Assembly (NCBI GenBank): GCA_028820655.1
Contig: JAPPIK010000031.1
Location: 36,253 to 100,252, forward strand
Direction: 5' to 3'
DNA: 64,000 bases
DNA from: Candidatus Poribacteria bacterium
GTDB lineage: Bacteria > Poribacteria > WGA-4E > JAJDTR01
Below, one piece after another: positions 42,628 to 52,008 of the stretch (the first letter of the stretch is position 1; the number at the start of each line of letters is the position of its first letter). A program made the translations under genes and the position numbers. Below the pieces are notes generated by a model. It was not told where the DNA came from. It saw only the letters and a list, made by a program, of their open reading frames with translations, and searched no databases.

Positions 42628-45327
42628 TCATTTTGCTTCGGGAGTGTGTCCTGCGCCGTTTTGACGCAGAATGCCGGCGATCTCGGTTCTGCCGTTCTTT
42701 ACGTTTTCCGCATCTACCTCGATTTCCAACAGTCCTGCAATATACTCGGTGATTGCCCAATTGGCTGCCATGACAAAGAGCGAGGTTTCGCCCTTGTCAT
42801 TCGCGGCATTAACATCCGCGCCTTTCCGGACGAGCAACTCCGCCATGTCGGCATGACCGAGAAATGCGGCGCCGTGCAATGCCGTTCCGCCGTCTCGGTT
42901 TCTGGCATTGACATCCGCATCGTTCCGAATCAGAAGTTCGGCGATGTCGGTTTGACCCAGCAGCGCGGCCCACGATAAAGGACTGACACCGAATTGACTG
43001 TCACCGGTATTAGTGTCGGCGCCCTTTGCCAACAGCACTTTCACCGTCTCAATGTCTCCACGTCTTACTGCGGCGCACATGTCGTCTCCGGAGCGACCTG
43101 TGTCGGCAGAACTATGTTCCTGAAGCATCTTCACGACGGCAGTTCTTCCAGCTTCGACTTTGGCTTGATCGAGCTCTATCTCCAACCACGAGGCTATTAA
43201 CTGCGTGATTCCCCAATCCACCTTTGAAACGTCCAATGGAGATTCGCCCTTGGTATTTCTGGCATTTACATCGGCGCCTTTTTGAATGAGTAGTGCGGCG
43301 ATGTCGGCGTAGCCTAGAAAAGCGGCGCCATGCAGCGAGGTTCCGCCATCCCGATTTCTGGCGTTCACATCGGCACCTTTCTGGATGAGAAACTCGGCGA
43401 CCTTGACCTGATTGAACAACGTCGCCCAAGACAGGGGAGTCACCCCTAACTCGCTGTCCCTTGCATTCGGATCGGCATCCGCAATCAGTAGCGCTTTCGC
43501 CGCTTCAATATCTCCGGCTGCGGCTGCCTCGCAGAGCTCGTCTCCTTGAGAATCGGAGTTGCTCTCACCCAATTGGGCATCGTACTGGTCGAACAACTCA
43601 ATAATGCGGGTTCGACCGGATTCTACGGCTTCTTCATCCACGTCTATTTGTAAATAACCGGCTATCGCCTTAGTGGTTTCCCAGTCAACGTAGGCAGCGT
43701 TCAGTGGGGTCACACCCTCATAATTTTCGGCGTTTACGTCCGCGCCGTTATTTAAAAGCAGCCGAGCAGTATCCGCGTGACCCAAAAAGGCGGCGCCGTG
43801 CAGGGCAGTTCCGCCGTCCCGATTCTTTTGATTGACATCTGCTCCATTCTTGATTAGCAATTCTGCGGTTTCGGTTTTCCCGAAGAGTGCTGCCGATGTC
43901 AGCGGTGTAACCCCAAACGCTTTATCCCTAATATGTACATTCGCTCCCTTAGCCAAGTGCATGTTGAGCGATTCCACATCTCCTGCTGCTGCGGCGCTCC
44001 AAATATTGTCTCCGTGGAATGTATTCTCGATCACAAACGGTTCGCTCGGAGCCTTTTCCCATATCGGCATCCCGTCTGCGATTTCCTTGGAAACGTCGGC
44101 GCGGCGTTGACGGATGAATTTGCGCGTTTCTTCCAATGCATCAGCGAAGGATTTCCCTCCTCTTCTCCGGTCCTCATCGCCGCGGAAAAACTGCTGTTGT
44201 TGAATCAAATGCGGTGTGGTCATCTTTTCAATTTGGTCAATCGTGGACAGCATTTCCGACTCGTTCCAATGGTTTTCAAGCAGGTTGGTGATTTCCGAGG
44301 CATAACGTTCCCGAGCGGATTGGAGTTGATACAGTTTGTGGGCGATCAACCCCTGAGTTTTAACGGAAATAGGCGCGCGAGGATCGTACTGGTGCTCAAG
44401 CTTACTGTGCTTGGTAAATAACGAATCCGCTCCCCACGGTATGAAGTGGAATCTATCGGTTTCCGGATTGAGGTACATGAAGAAGTTGTTGTTGTTGCCC
44501 GAGTACCCATCCCAAAATCCGAGCAATCCCTCCACTGCCCAATAGGTGTAGAAGGAATCAAGATCGACCAACTCGCCGATAGCACTCTCCATGTCCTCGC
44601 CCTCGTCTTTGAGGACGTTAATGAGTTGGTGAATTTTCTCTCTTCCCGGCTTTTCTTTTCCCCTTTTGAATTCGAAGCTGCCGAGCCATCCTTCGTAGAA
44701 GTCAACGTACGGTCCTTCATACAATGAACCTCGGTCATCGCCGAATACGCGTTGGAGCAATGGATTGCGGATGGATTCCACGTGCGAATAAACACCGAGA
44801 TTGACCCCATTGACGGTCACTTTGGCGTAGGCGCAGCGCGGTGCGGGCGAGCCCGCTGCATTGAACAGGGCATACCCCATGAACTGGCTAACCAAACTGT
44901 GGTCCTGCTGGTTATTGTTCAGCGTCAGGTTGGTAAGCCCCTCGATACTCGCCTTCTTGTCAACATGATTGAGTTTGATTTTTAGTGACGGTCGAAAGGC
45001 GTTCAGTGATCCCAGGAAACCCTTCTTACGTATTCCGACTTCGGGAAAGCTGACGCCATCTATAGTCACGCTCGCGTCCACGTATGTGTACGGCGATTCG
45101 ATAGGTTCGGTTTTCCGGCGTACATCCAGCGCCGACGCAAAGTTACGCGACTGGTGGCGAACGGTGTCCCAGTCCTCCTCGTCAACGGTGATCTGTACGT
45201 CCAGTACCCGGTCAGCGGGAAAGATATCGTCAAAGGTGAGTTCTTCTGCGATTCCAATGTTCCCGAAGATTAAAATACACAGTAAGGATACGATTTTCGA
45301 ATACCATCTAATGCAATATATTCTCAT
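42628..45327 (-). CDS. secreted CotH-family protein with three blocks of ankyrin repeats
   Basis: 899 residues, start after AAGGAAG, signal peptide to about residue 27 (IVSLLCILIFGNIGIAEE). Residues about 28-410 are a CotH domain: VLDVQITVDEEDWDTVR, FRPSLKIKLNHVDK, GLTNLTLNNNQQDHSLVSQF, NLGVYSHVESI, and the active-site-like GYSGNNNNFFMYLNPETDRF with HFIPWGADSLF. CotH proteins of spores are atypical protein kinases. Residues about 430-890 hold ankyrin repeats in three similar blocks of roughly 150 residues, each with TPLTSAALFGKTETAELLIK, GGTALHGAAFLGHADTARLL, then a variant helix such as WAITEYIAGLLEIEVD. Fusion of a secreted CotH domain to ankyrins is unusual. Likely periplasmic or surface located. 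Confidence 0.88.
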   Translation of the reverse strand: MRIYCIRWYSKIVSLLCILIFGNIGIAEELTFDDIFPADRVLDVQITVDEEDWDTVRHQSRNFASALDVRRKTEPIESPYTYVDASVTIDGVSFPEVGIRKKGFLGSLNAFRPSLKIKLNHVDKKASIEGLTNLTLNNNQQDHSLVSQFMGYALFNAAGSPAPRCAYAKVTVNGVNLGVYSHVESIRNPLLQRVFGDDRGSLYEGPYVDFYEGWLGSFEFKRGKEKPGREKIHQLINVLKDEGEDMESAIGELVDLDSFYTYWAVEGLLGFWDGYSGNNNNFFMYLNPETDRFHFIPWGADSLFTKHSKLEHQYDPRAPISVKTQGLIAHKLYQLQSARERYASEITNLLENHWNESEMLSTIDQIEKMTTPHLIQQQQFFRGDEDRRRGGKSFADALEETRKFIRQRRADVSKEIADGMPIWEKAPSEPFVIENTFHGDNIWSAAAAGDVESLNMHLAKGANVHIRDKAFGVTPLTSAALFGKTETAELLIKNGADVNQKNRDGGTALHGAAFLGHADTARLLLNNGADVNAENYEGVTPLNAAYVDWETTKAIAGYLQIDVDEEAVESGRTRIIELFDQYDAQLGESNSDSQGDELCEAAAAGDIEAAKALLIADADPNARDSELGVTPLSWATLFNQVKVAEFLIQKGADVNARNRDGGTSLHGAAFLGYADIAALLIQKGADVNARNTKGESPLDVSKVDWGITQLIASWLEIELDQAKVEAGRTAVVKMLQEHSSADTGRSGDDMCAAVRRGDIETVKVLLAKGADTNTGDSQFGVSPLSWAALLGQTDIAELLIRNDADVNARNRDGGTALHGAAFLGHADMAELLVRKGADVNAANDKGETSLFVMAANWAITEYIAGLLEIEVDAENVKNGRTEIAGILRQNGAGHTPEAK

Positions 45328-45683
45328 ATATTTTCTTCCTTACAGATTAGGTGATTACACGTAACTCGAACTCTTGAGCGACTGCCCGAAATACACAAAA
45401 CAATCCGAGGATTAATGTGGTATAATACCGCCTATGATTCCGGTAAGCGAGTGAACCGGACTTGCCGCTCCACTGATTTGTGATAATCCAAAGTTCACAG
45501 ACAATATTCTGCGAAAACTAACGAATCCACGATTCAAACAACAAAGGCGAGGCACTTAGACCCCGCCCTATTATTTACATTGAGAATGAAAACCATTAAA
45601 TGTACAGCTATGCGCAGCGCATAAGCAAAACCCATCATTCCTATTGACGATTTGGTTCAAAGGGATATAAAGATACTATACGC
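45328..45683. other. intergenic region before the toxin-antitoxin pair
   Basis: No gene. Contains AATCCACGATTCAAACAACA (about 45524), a diverged copy of the GTGATTCAGACAA unit, and TATAAT at 45420 without a matching -35. Confidence 0.35.
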
Positions 45684-45959
45684 TCACGGGCGATAGACAT
45701 CTCGGCGATGTTTAATCCGGTAAATATTAACACTGCGATGTTGGTCATCTATTTGATAGAGAATTCTGTACATCCCAACGCGCAATCGCCAATGTGGGCC
45801 TTTTTGTCCCCTGAGCATAACAACGCCGGGCGGACGCGGATTGTGTTGTAGTTGCTCCAAAGTAGCATCAATTCGATTTATTACATCTTGTGATAAGCGT
45901 CGTAATTCTCGTTCTGCACGCCGTGTAGCCCGGACAGTATAAAGCGTTGGGGCGCTCAA
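45684..45959 (-). CDS. RelE/ParE-family toxin
   Basis: 91 residues. RelE fold signs: YTVRATRRAERELRRLSQDV, ATLEQLQHNPRPPG, LRGQKGPHWRLRVGMYRILY, and IYRIKHRRDVYRP, with the Arg and Tyr residues of the catalytic surface in the last two. Expected to cut mRNA on the ribosome. It overlaps the antitoxin gene by four bases, which implies translational coupling. Confidence 0.87.
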   Translation of the reverse strand: MSAPTLYTVRATRRAERELRRLSQDVINRIDATLEQLQHNPRPPGVVMLRGQKGPHWRLRVGMYRILYQIDDQHRSVNIYRIKHRRDVYRP

Positions 45960-46162
45960 AACTCGCCTTCTTTTATCAATTCGGCGCGAATGTCTTGATA
46001 ATCGCGAAACTCTGTTTCAGTTTGGACAGCAGCATCCATCTCTAAACTATCCTCTAAATCCTCCAGGTGTTGCATGAGAAGTTGGTATTCATTGATAGAT
46101 AAGAGGACATTGGTTTTCTCACCTTTGTCGTTAACGAGATATTGCGGGTTGATTTTGAGCAT
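45956..46162 (-). CDS. antitoxin of the RelE-type pair (Phd/YefM-like)
   Basis: 68 residues, SD AAGGAGGA. The N-terminus MLKINPQYLVNDKGEKTNVL with LSINEYQLLMQHLEDLEDS resembles Phd/YefM-type antitoxins that bind DNA and the toxin; the acidic C-terminus (EFRDYQDIRAELIKEGEF) would wrap the toxin. Transcribed first, from a good promoter 30 bp upstream, and probably autoregulated. Confidence 0.8.
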   Translation of the reverse strand: MLKINPQYLVNDKGEKTNVLLSINEYQLLMQHLEDLEDSLEMDAAVQTETEFRDYQDIRAELIKEGEF

Positions 46163-46190
46163 GGGTGTCCTCCTTGTATGCTATCGTATA

Positions 46191-46219
46191 ATTGTACATC
46201 TTCGCGGTGTGATTGTCAA
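46191..46219 (-). promoter_or_regulatory. sigma-70 promoter of the toxin-antitoxin operon
   Basis: Minus strand: TTGACA (46219-46214), 17 bp, TACAAT (46196-46191). The sequence TACGATAGCATAC between -10 and SD is a candidate operator, unproven. Confidence 0.65.
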
Positions 46220-46405
46220 TAGGACTGTAGGTTGAAGCCAGAACCATTCAATTGTGGCGAAACACGCTTGCGGTAAGGCTTTGAAAGTCCGATTTAGCGG
46301 CAAGCACGTTTATAGTCCCGCAGTTCATTGCATCTCTTTTTTTAGTTATTGAGGTACTATTTTGTACAGAGTCAAGCTAAAGCAGCAACCAAATCCGGAG
46401 TGAAA

Positions 46406-47293
46406 ATGCTTGATATATTCCACATTACAGGCATCGGCGAAATCTTGTGGGACATGTTCCCCGACGGCGCGCAGTTTGGCGGGGCACCGGCGAACTTTGT
46501 CTGTCATTCCCAAGCGCTCGACGTAAAATCCCGTATGGTTAGCTGCGTGGGGAATGACGAACTAGGGCGGCGCGCGTTGGCGTTCCTGCAGCAGCACGGC
46601 GTGGACACATCAACGGTTGCCCAATCAGAGGATCGCCCGACCGGCACCGTTGAGATTGAACTTGATGCCGATGGAGCAGCCCGGTATGAATTTGCCGCGA
46701 ACGTTGCGTGGGACGCGCTGACGTGGTCGGAGGCGATGGCTCGCGCCGCGGATGAGGCCGATATCGTCTGCTACGGGACACTTGGTCAACGTAGCGAGGT
46801 CTCCAAGAACACCATACAACGTTTTCTGAAGAGGACGACCGACGATTGCCTGTGCGTTTTCGATGTTAATTTGCGTCAGAATTTTTACAGCGAAACATTG
46901 ATTCGAGATTCGCTGGAATTTGCGAATATCCTAAAACTCAACGATGAAGAGTTGCCGGTTCTGAGTTCGATCTGCGGTCTCTCGGGTTCGGAAACAGCCG
47001 TCATGGAGCAGGTGCGAGAGCGGTACAATCTACGTCTTGTCGCTCTGACACGCGGCGCGGACGGCGCTATCCTTCTCACCGAGGATAGCGTGAGCGAATG
47101 CGATGGTTTTGCCGTCGACTTGAAAGACACGGTCGGTGCAGGCGACGCCTTCACCGCGGCGATGACGTTGGGGCTCCTGTTGGGGCACGAATTGGATCGT
47201 ATCAATGAACACGCCTGCCGCGTAGCCGCGTTTGTTTGCTCGCAAGATGGCGCTGTTCCCAAACTGCCCGACGACCTAAAATTGGAAAAGTGA
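46406..47293 (+). CDS. PfkB-family sugar kinase (fructokinase/ribokinase type)
   Basis: 295 residues from the ATG at 46406 (SD CCGGAG). Substrate motif GEILWDMFPDGAQFGGAPAN near the N-terminus and the catalytic signature DTVGAGDAFTAAM near the C-terminus with Asp as base. VNLRQNFYSETLI and LKLNDEELPVL are typical of the fructokinase branch. Phosphorylates a free sugar with ATP in the cytoplasm. The fragment TGTACAGAGTCAAGC just upstream is a lone family S end. Exact sugar not determined. Confidence 0.88.
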   Translation: MLDIFHITGIGEILWDMFPDGAQFGGAPANFVCHSQALDVKSRMVSCVGNDELGRRALAFLQQHGVDTSTVAQSEDRPTGTVEIELDADGAARYEFAANVAWDALTWSEAMARAADEADIVCYGTLGQRSEVSKNTIQRFLKRTTDDCLCVFDVNLRQNFYSETLIRDSLEFANILKLNDEELPVLSSICGLSGSETAVMEQVRERYNLRLVALTRGADGAILLTEDSVSECDGFAVDLKDTVGAGDAFTAAMTLGLLLGHELDRINEHACRVAAFVCSQDGAVPKLPDDLKLEK

Positions 47294-47527
47294 GAACATT
47301 GCGTGCTAGCTTCTAACCGGCGAGAATCAAATGCCTCGGTTCCGAGGGGATCACCTCCGTCTCTGGTTGGATCTTTGTAGTTAAGATTGCATTTACACAG
47401 ATCGCTGCGCGCTTTATGTAGGAGCGAGCTGTACTCGCGGCAACAGGGCGCGACCTGGATTTCGTTCCTACGAACCTTCGGGCGTTTAACTGATTAAGTT
47501 TCTTTTATTTTTTCGGGAATAAACTAT

Positions 47528-48913
47528 ATGGAAATCCCTTGGGTCTTCATTGGTCTTGTTCTATGGCTAGTCAATTTAAGCGCGGCATGCGGTGCTGTGC
47601 TGATGGCGGGTGCTGCCGAAACCATCACCACGCCCGCGACGAAAGGCAAAGAGGTCCACGACGATCTTTATGCGCGTGCCCTCGTGTTGGCGGAGGATGA
47701 CATGCGCCTTGTGGTTGTTACCTACGATGGGATCGGCATGTCCATCGCAAGCAATAACAATCTCCGCCGCGCAATCAACAAAGCCACCGGCATACCCGCG
47801 GAAAATGTAGTGATAAACTGTAGCCACGGGCACACCGCTCCCGGTCCCAGTGCCGAGACTTGGGAGCGGGACAAACAGCCGTCAACAGTCGATGAAGCCA
47901 CGATTCTATACGATGAATGGTTGGGGAAAGCGGAGGGAGAGTTAACCTATGGAAGATGGTTCTTGGGTCACATCGTGGAGGTGGCAAAACGCGCGGCTGA
48001 GAACCTTCAGCCTGCGACGCTGCGTGTCGGACGCGCCCCGGCACAGATTGGCTACAACCGCCGTTTGATGAAGGATGGCAAGATTGTCATGGCGCCGAAC
48101 CCGAAGGGGGCAATCGTTCCCTGGGTGGACGTACTCGCCGCGTACGGCGAAGATGGCAGGCGCATCGGGGTGCTTTTTTCCTACGCCGCGCACCCGGTAA
48201 TTGTGATTGAGCCGATTAGCGCAGGATTTCCGGGTTACGCTATCAAACACCTGCGCAACCTGCTTTCGACAGCGGGCGAACCGGAGGGGACATTCATGTT
48301 CGCTCAAGGTTGCGGAGGCAACATCAACGGTCATCCGCTTTGGTCCGGTTTTGGCGCGTGCGAAACCGCGGGACTGTCTTTGGCGTTCGCCGTAACGCGC
48401 GCGCTAAACGATGGTCACTCCGTGCAACCCGCACAACTGAACGTACGTTCCTTGGATCTGTCCCTGCCGCTCGAGGATCCACCTCCCGTTGCAAAGCTCA
48501 AAGAGTTGCTTAAACAGGATTTGGATGTCCCGCGCTATCAGAAGAGGAGGCGAGCCCTACTCGCGATGGCTGAAAGCGGGGAGCCTCAATTCCATCCGTA
48601 TCCTATGAGCGCTTTCGGCATAAGTAACGAGGTATGCATCCTCTTTCTCCCGGATGAGACATTTGCAGAATATCAGTTGTTCGCCGACGAAATCTCGCCC
48701 TTCGAGCATACCATAGTCTACGGCTACACGAACGGCCGCAGTATGTACATCGCCACAAAGAAGGATTACGAGTTGGGATCGAAGGGCGGCTACGAGGCAT
48801 GGGCACATCCGCAAGGCATCGGAAAGTATTTGCGCCCGCGCGCATCGTGCGAACAGATTATCCGGGATGGCATAACCCGCCTCTTGAATGAGTTGAAGTC
48901 CGACTATGAGTAA
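47528..48913 (+). CDS. secreted neutral/alkaline ceramidase-like protein
   Basis: 461 residues, signal peptide to about residue 25 (FIGLVLWLVNLSAACGAVLM). N-terminal part matches the neutral/alkaline non-lysosomal ceramidase fold: GAAETITTPATKGKEVHDDL, YARALVLAEDDMRLVVVTYD, and the zinc-site CSHGHTAPGPSAETW. Further, YAAHPVIVIEP and MFAQGCGGNINGHP supply the remaining conserved His/Asn residues. Full-length ceramidases also have a C-terminal beta domain, lacking here, so this is a shortened relative common in environmental bacteria. It may hydrolyse an amide in the periplasm; substrate unknown. Confidence 0.82.
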   Translation: MEIPWVFIGLVLWLVNLSAACGAVLMAGAAETITTPATKGKEVHDDLYARALVLAEDDMRLVVVTYDGIGMSIASNNNLRRAINKATGIPAENVVINCSHGHTAPGPSAETWERDKQPSTVDEATILYDEWLGKAEGELTYGRWFLGHIVEVAKRAAENLQPATLRVGRAPAQIGYNRRLMKDGKIVMAPNPKGAIVPWVDVLAAYGEDGRRIGVLFSYAAHPVIVIEPISAGFPGYAIKHLRNLLSTAGEPEGTFMFAQGCGGNINGHPLWSGFGACETAGLSLAFAVTRALNDGHSVQPAQLNVRSLDLSLPLEDPPPVAKLKELLKQDLDVPRYQKRRRALLAMAESGEPQFHPYPMSAFGISNEVCILFLPDETFAEYQLFADEISPFEHTIVYGYTNGRSMYIATKKDYELGSKGGYEAWAHPQGIGKYLRPRASCEQIIRDGITRLLNELKSDYE

Positions 48914-49210
48914 GGCGGTGGTCAGTCACCGGTGACTAGTGGTCAGTGAGAAGAAAGAGGCAGCGACTAGACGGCAAAAGTGAAGGATATATTTTAGACA
49001 TCATATGCAGCATTATTCAATCGAAATGGTATGTGCTATGTCTATTCTGGAAAATCGTGTACCTCCTGCGTGAGTAAGGTGATTAAGGCTATTGACCGGT
49101 GATGGAGAAACAGTTAGACTACGCACTCATGTCATCTTTGGATAGATGGTTATCGAATCGCTAAACGAAAAACAGGTCTACGGAAAAAAAACACGGAGGA
49201 ATTCCATCCA
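48914..49210. repeat. intergenic region with a solo family T end
   Basis: ATATGCAGCATTATTCAATC then GAAATGGTA at 49002-49031 is the right end of family T without a left partner. Near 48922 is CAGTCACCGGTGACTAGTGG, the kind of CACTGGT-rich text also captured in the second lipoprotein gene. Confidence 0.45.
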
Positions 49211-50323
49211 ATGCAAACAGCGCCCCCGATTAATTACAGCATGTTTTTGATGCCGGTTCACAATCCGGCGAAACCGTTAGCCCAATGTTTCGATGAGGAT
49301 TTGGAATTTGCCGTCCAATGCAACGACCTCGGTTTCACCGATTTCTGGGTCGGGGAACATCATACCTCAACCATCGAGAACATTGTGATGCCGGAGATCT
49401 TCCTAGGGAAAGTGCTTGGCTTGACCGACAAGATGCGAATTGGCGCCGCTCCGGTCTGTTTGCAGTATCATCACCCGATGCATGTTGCCAACCGGCTTGC
49501 GTTTCTCGATCACTTCTCGCACGGACGTTTGAATGTCTGCCTGGGACCGGGCGCGATTCCAACTGACAACGAACTCTACGGCATAGATCCAAGCGAGGTA
49601 GGCGCTCGCATCTCCGAATCCATCAACATGATCATGGACATCTGGTCCGGCGACCCGCCCTACAATATTCAAGGGGATTTCTGGTCAATCTCTCAAAAGA
49701 CCGTCGATCCTGAATTCGGTATGGGAGTTTTGCATAAACCCCTTCAACAGCCGCACCCGCCAATTTTCGTGCCGTGCATGTCTCCCAACTCGCGGGGGCT
49801 TCAGGCAGCCGCAAAGCGCGGATTTCGTCCGATAAGTCATCACATGAATCATCCCGATGTTCTCGCGAACCAATGGCAGGGATATGCCGAGGGAGCGGCG
49901 CTGGGGGGACGCGAAGCGGATCCAAGCGATTGGTGTGTGGCGCGAAACATTTTCGTGGCGGATTCGACGCAAGAGGCGCGTCAGATTGCCCGAGAGAACT
50001 CGCTCGGCAAGTGCATACAGTATATACGAGACTTTACGCTCCGCTACGCGCCGACAGGTCTCCTCATTTGGAAACGCAACGAAGAGCAGACCGACGACGA
50101 ATGCAATCTGGATTACTTCATGGACGAGGTGATTATCGCCGGGGATCCGGAGTCTGTGACACAGCAACTGTTGGATCTGCGCGAGCAGATTGGCGATTTC
50201 GGCACGCTGGTCGCGGTTGCCCAAGATTGGGACAATCGTGAGCAGTGGGATAGGAGTTTCGAACTGTTTGCCAAAGAGGTTATACCTGCGTTTAATCGCG
50301 CCATCGGTGCGGAAGCCAAGTGA
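49211..50323 (+). CDS. LLM-class flavin-dependent oxidoreductase
   Basis: 370 residues, SD GGAGGA. Luciferase-like TIM barrel: EFAVQCNDLGFTDFWVGEHH, MRIGAAPVCLQYHHPMHVAN, FLDHFSHGRLNVCLGPGAIP and HPPIFVPCMSPNSRGL are the usual F420/FMN-binding regions; HH in GEHHT is typical of the group. It probably oxidises a small substrate with reduced flavin or F420. It is the first of a run of metabolic genes; the next gene is on the opposite strand. Confidence 0.85.
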   Translation: MQTAPPINYSMFLMPVHNPAKPLAQCFDEDLEFAVQCNDLGFTDFWVGEHHTSTIENIVMPEIFLGKVLGLTDKMRIGAAPVCLQYHHPMHVANRLAFLDHFSHGRLNVCLGPGAIPTDNELYGIDPSEVGARISESINMIMDIWSGDPPYNIQGDFWSISQKTVDPEFGMGVLHKPLQQPHPPIFVPCMSPNSRGLQAAAKRGFRPISHHMNHPDVLANQWQGYAEGAALGGREADPSDWCVARNIFVADSTQEARQIARENSLGKCIQYIRDFTLRYAPTGLLIWKRNEEQTDDECNLDYFMDEVIIAGDPESVTQQLLDLREQIGDFGTLVAVAQDWDNREQWDRSFELFAKEVIPAFNRAIGAEAK

Positions 50324-50408
50324 ATTGCGACCGTATGTGGGAACGACCTCCCGGTCGCGAGTAAAACTCGCTACCACAAAAGGCTCTCGGTCAACTACGT
50401 AGTTCGCC

Positions 50409-51308
50409 TTAGGTATTGCTGGAAACAAACTCCCTAGCTTCCACTAATTCCTCCGCCGTGCCGTGCCGAACTTCCAACACCTTCAATACATCGGCGGGGA
50501 GTTCCGCGAACACCTCATCAAAGTCAACGTCGCCGAAACTGGGCGGGTGGTATTCTTCAAGGTCTTTGAGGTCGTGCAGGTTGGCGCCGATGAGATGGTC
50601 TTTGTACGCTTCTAGCCAACGGTTGGACCAACAAAGCCCGATACGTTCTTGCAAGATGGCGTGACTAACATCATGCCAGTACCGCATATTGCTGCCGGCA
50701 AACGCGTCGAAGAACATCTCGACCTCATCGAAGTTTGGGATTTGATAGTAGTGCGGTCGATTCTCAATGGCGAGGTAGAGATCCATCCGTAAAGCGAGTT
50801 CATTGAGTTCATCCAAGCTGAATAGAACCGCGTCCTGATGTTTCGCCTGCTTTCGTTCCCTCCAATCCATCGCCTCCGACACTTTGTCGTTGAACGCCTC
50901 AAACTCGCGCTCGCCGTACTCGTAAAAGTCGTACATCAGATAGGAGCGATCGTACGTATCCACCTCGCCGAGGTGGAGCACCACGATTGGGATTTCGAGG
51001 TCGGCAGCCATCTCCATCGTCCGCACTGTCCAGCGCACCGCCTGTTTTCGTTCGGATATGTCGAGGCTGGAAAGGTGAATCGGGTCGTTTTCGGAATCGG
51101 ATTGTGGATGGTCGGGCAAAATGGGGCAAAAATTGTGAATGGAGCAGGGCTTGGTTCGTGCCAAATAGGGTTTAAGCTGCTCAATCTGATCGCGCGTCAG
51201 ATGCCTACTGAGTTCGACCGCAGCGAAGCCCAAAGCGTTAAGCTCGTCAATCAGCGCCGCACCGTCAGGTTGCTTCAGCGCGTTCCACATAGTCGAGATG
51301 GTAATCAT
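50409..51308 (-). CDS. sugar phosphate isomerase/epimerase-type TIM-barrel protein
   Basis: 299 residues. Xylose-isomerase-like barrel: ALGFAAVELSRHLT, IPIVVLHLGEVD, YLAIENRPHYYQIPNFDEVE (Glu metal ligand), MRYWHDVSHAI (Asp/His), IGANLHDLKDLEEYHPP and GDVDFDEVFAELP with a final VLEVRHG Glu. Start ATG is immediately downstream of the purN stop, so translated from the same message. Isomerises or epimerises an unknown sugar or polyol. Confidence 0.82.
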   Translation of the reverse strand: MITISTMWNALKQPDGAALIDELNALGFAAVELSRHLTRDQIEQLKPYLARTKPCSIHNFCPILPDHPQSDSENDPIHLSSLDISERKQAVRWTVRTMEMAADLEIPIVVLHLGEVDTYDRSYLMYDFYEYGEREFEAFNDKVSEAMDWRERKQAKHQDAVLFSLDELNELALRMDLYLAIENRPHYYQIPNFDEVEMFFDAFAGSNMRYWHDVSHAILQERIGLCWSNRWLEAYKDHLIGANLHDLKDLEEYHPPSFGDVDFDEVFAELPADVLKVLEVRHGTAEELVEAREFVSSNT

Positions 51309-51309
51309 C

Positions 51310-51921
51310 CTAATCCGACCCCTTCACGATCACTTTCCTGCCGGCGAAGCTGATTCGATTTTCCGCATACCATTTTATGACGGTCGGATACAGATTGTGT
51401 TCCTCCACTTGGAGACGCGAATGGAGGCTCTCCTCGTCGTCGTCGTCGTACACCGGCACCGACTTTTGCGCGATGATCGGTCCGGTGTCCATCCCCTCAT
51501 CTACGAAATGAACGGTTACTCCGCTCACTTTTGCGCCGTAGGCGAGGGTGTCCGCCAGCGGCTGCGCGCCGGGGAAAGCCGGTAGCAGTGCCGGATGGAT
51601 GTTAAGGATCCGGTTCCTGTATTTCTGAACAAACGCGGGTTGCAATAGCTTCATGAAACCGGCTAAGACGATGAGTTCGGCGGTGTGTGTGTCAAGCAGT
51701 TCGGAGATTCGCTCGTCGAAAGCGTGGCGATCGGAAAAATCTTGGGCTTCTACGACATAGGAGGGGATTCCGGCTTTCTCTGCGCGGGTGAGTGCGTAGG
51801 CTTTCTTTCGATCACTGATGACGACCGAAATTTCAATCTCACATGATTTGTCGCCGTGGAGTTGATCGATTAAGGCTTGGAGATTGCTCCCGCTTCCGGA
51901 AGCCAGCACTCCGATTTTCAT
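51310..51921 (-). CDS. purN: phosphoribosylglycinamide formyltransferase
   Basis: 203 residues, usual size. Transfers a formyl group from 10-formyl-THF to GAR in purine synthesis. Motifs: LASGSGSNLQALID at the N-terminus, catalytic Asn107-x-His109 in ILNIHPALLPAFPG and Asp145 in DEGMDTGPI. It precedes the TIM-barrel gene with a one-base gap, so they form an operon. Confidence 0.95.
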   Translation of the reverse strand: MKIGVLASGSGSNLQALIDQLHGDKSCEIEISVVISDRKKAYALTRAEKAGIPSYVVEAQDFSDRHAFDERISELLDTHTAELIVLAGFMKLLQPAFVQKYRNRILNIHPALLPAFPGAQPLADTLAYGAKVSGVTVHFVDEGMDTGPIIAQKSVPVYDDDDEESLHSRLQVEEHNLYPTVIKWYAENRISFAGRKVIVKGSD

Positions 51922-52008
51922 GGTCTCCGCTCGGTTCGCGTACGGTGTGTTCGGGCTAAAATCGAGTGGCTGTATAGTCTATGTTGCTTTGGGACGCTCG
52001 AGAAGGAT

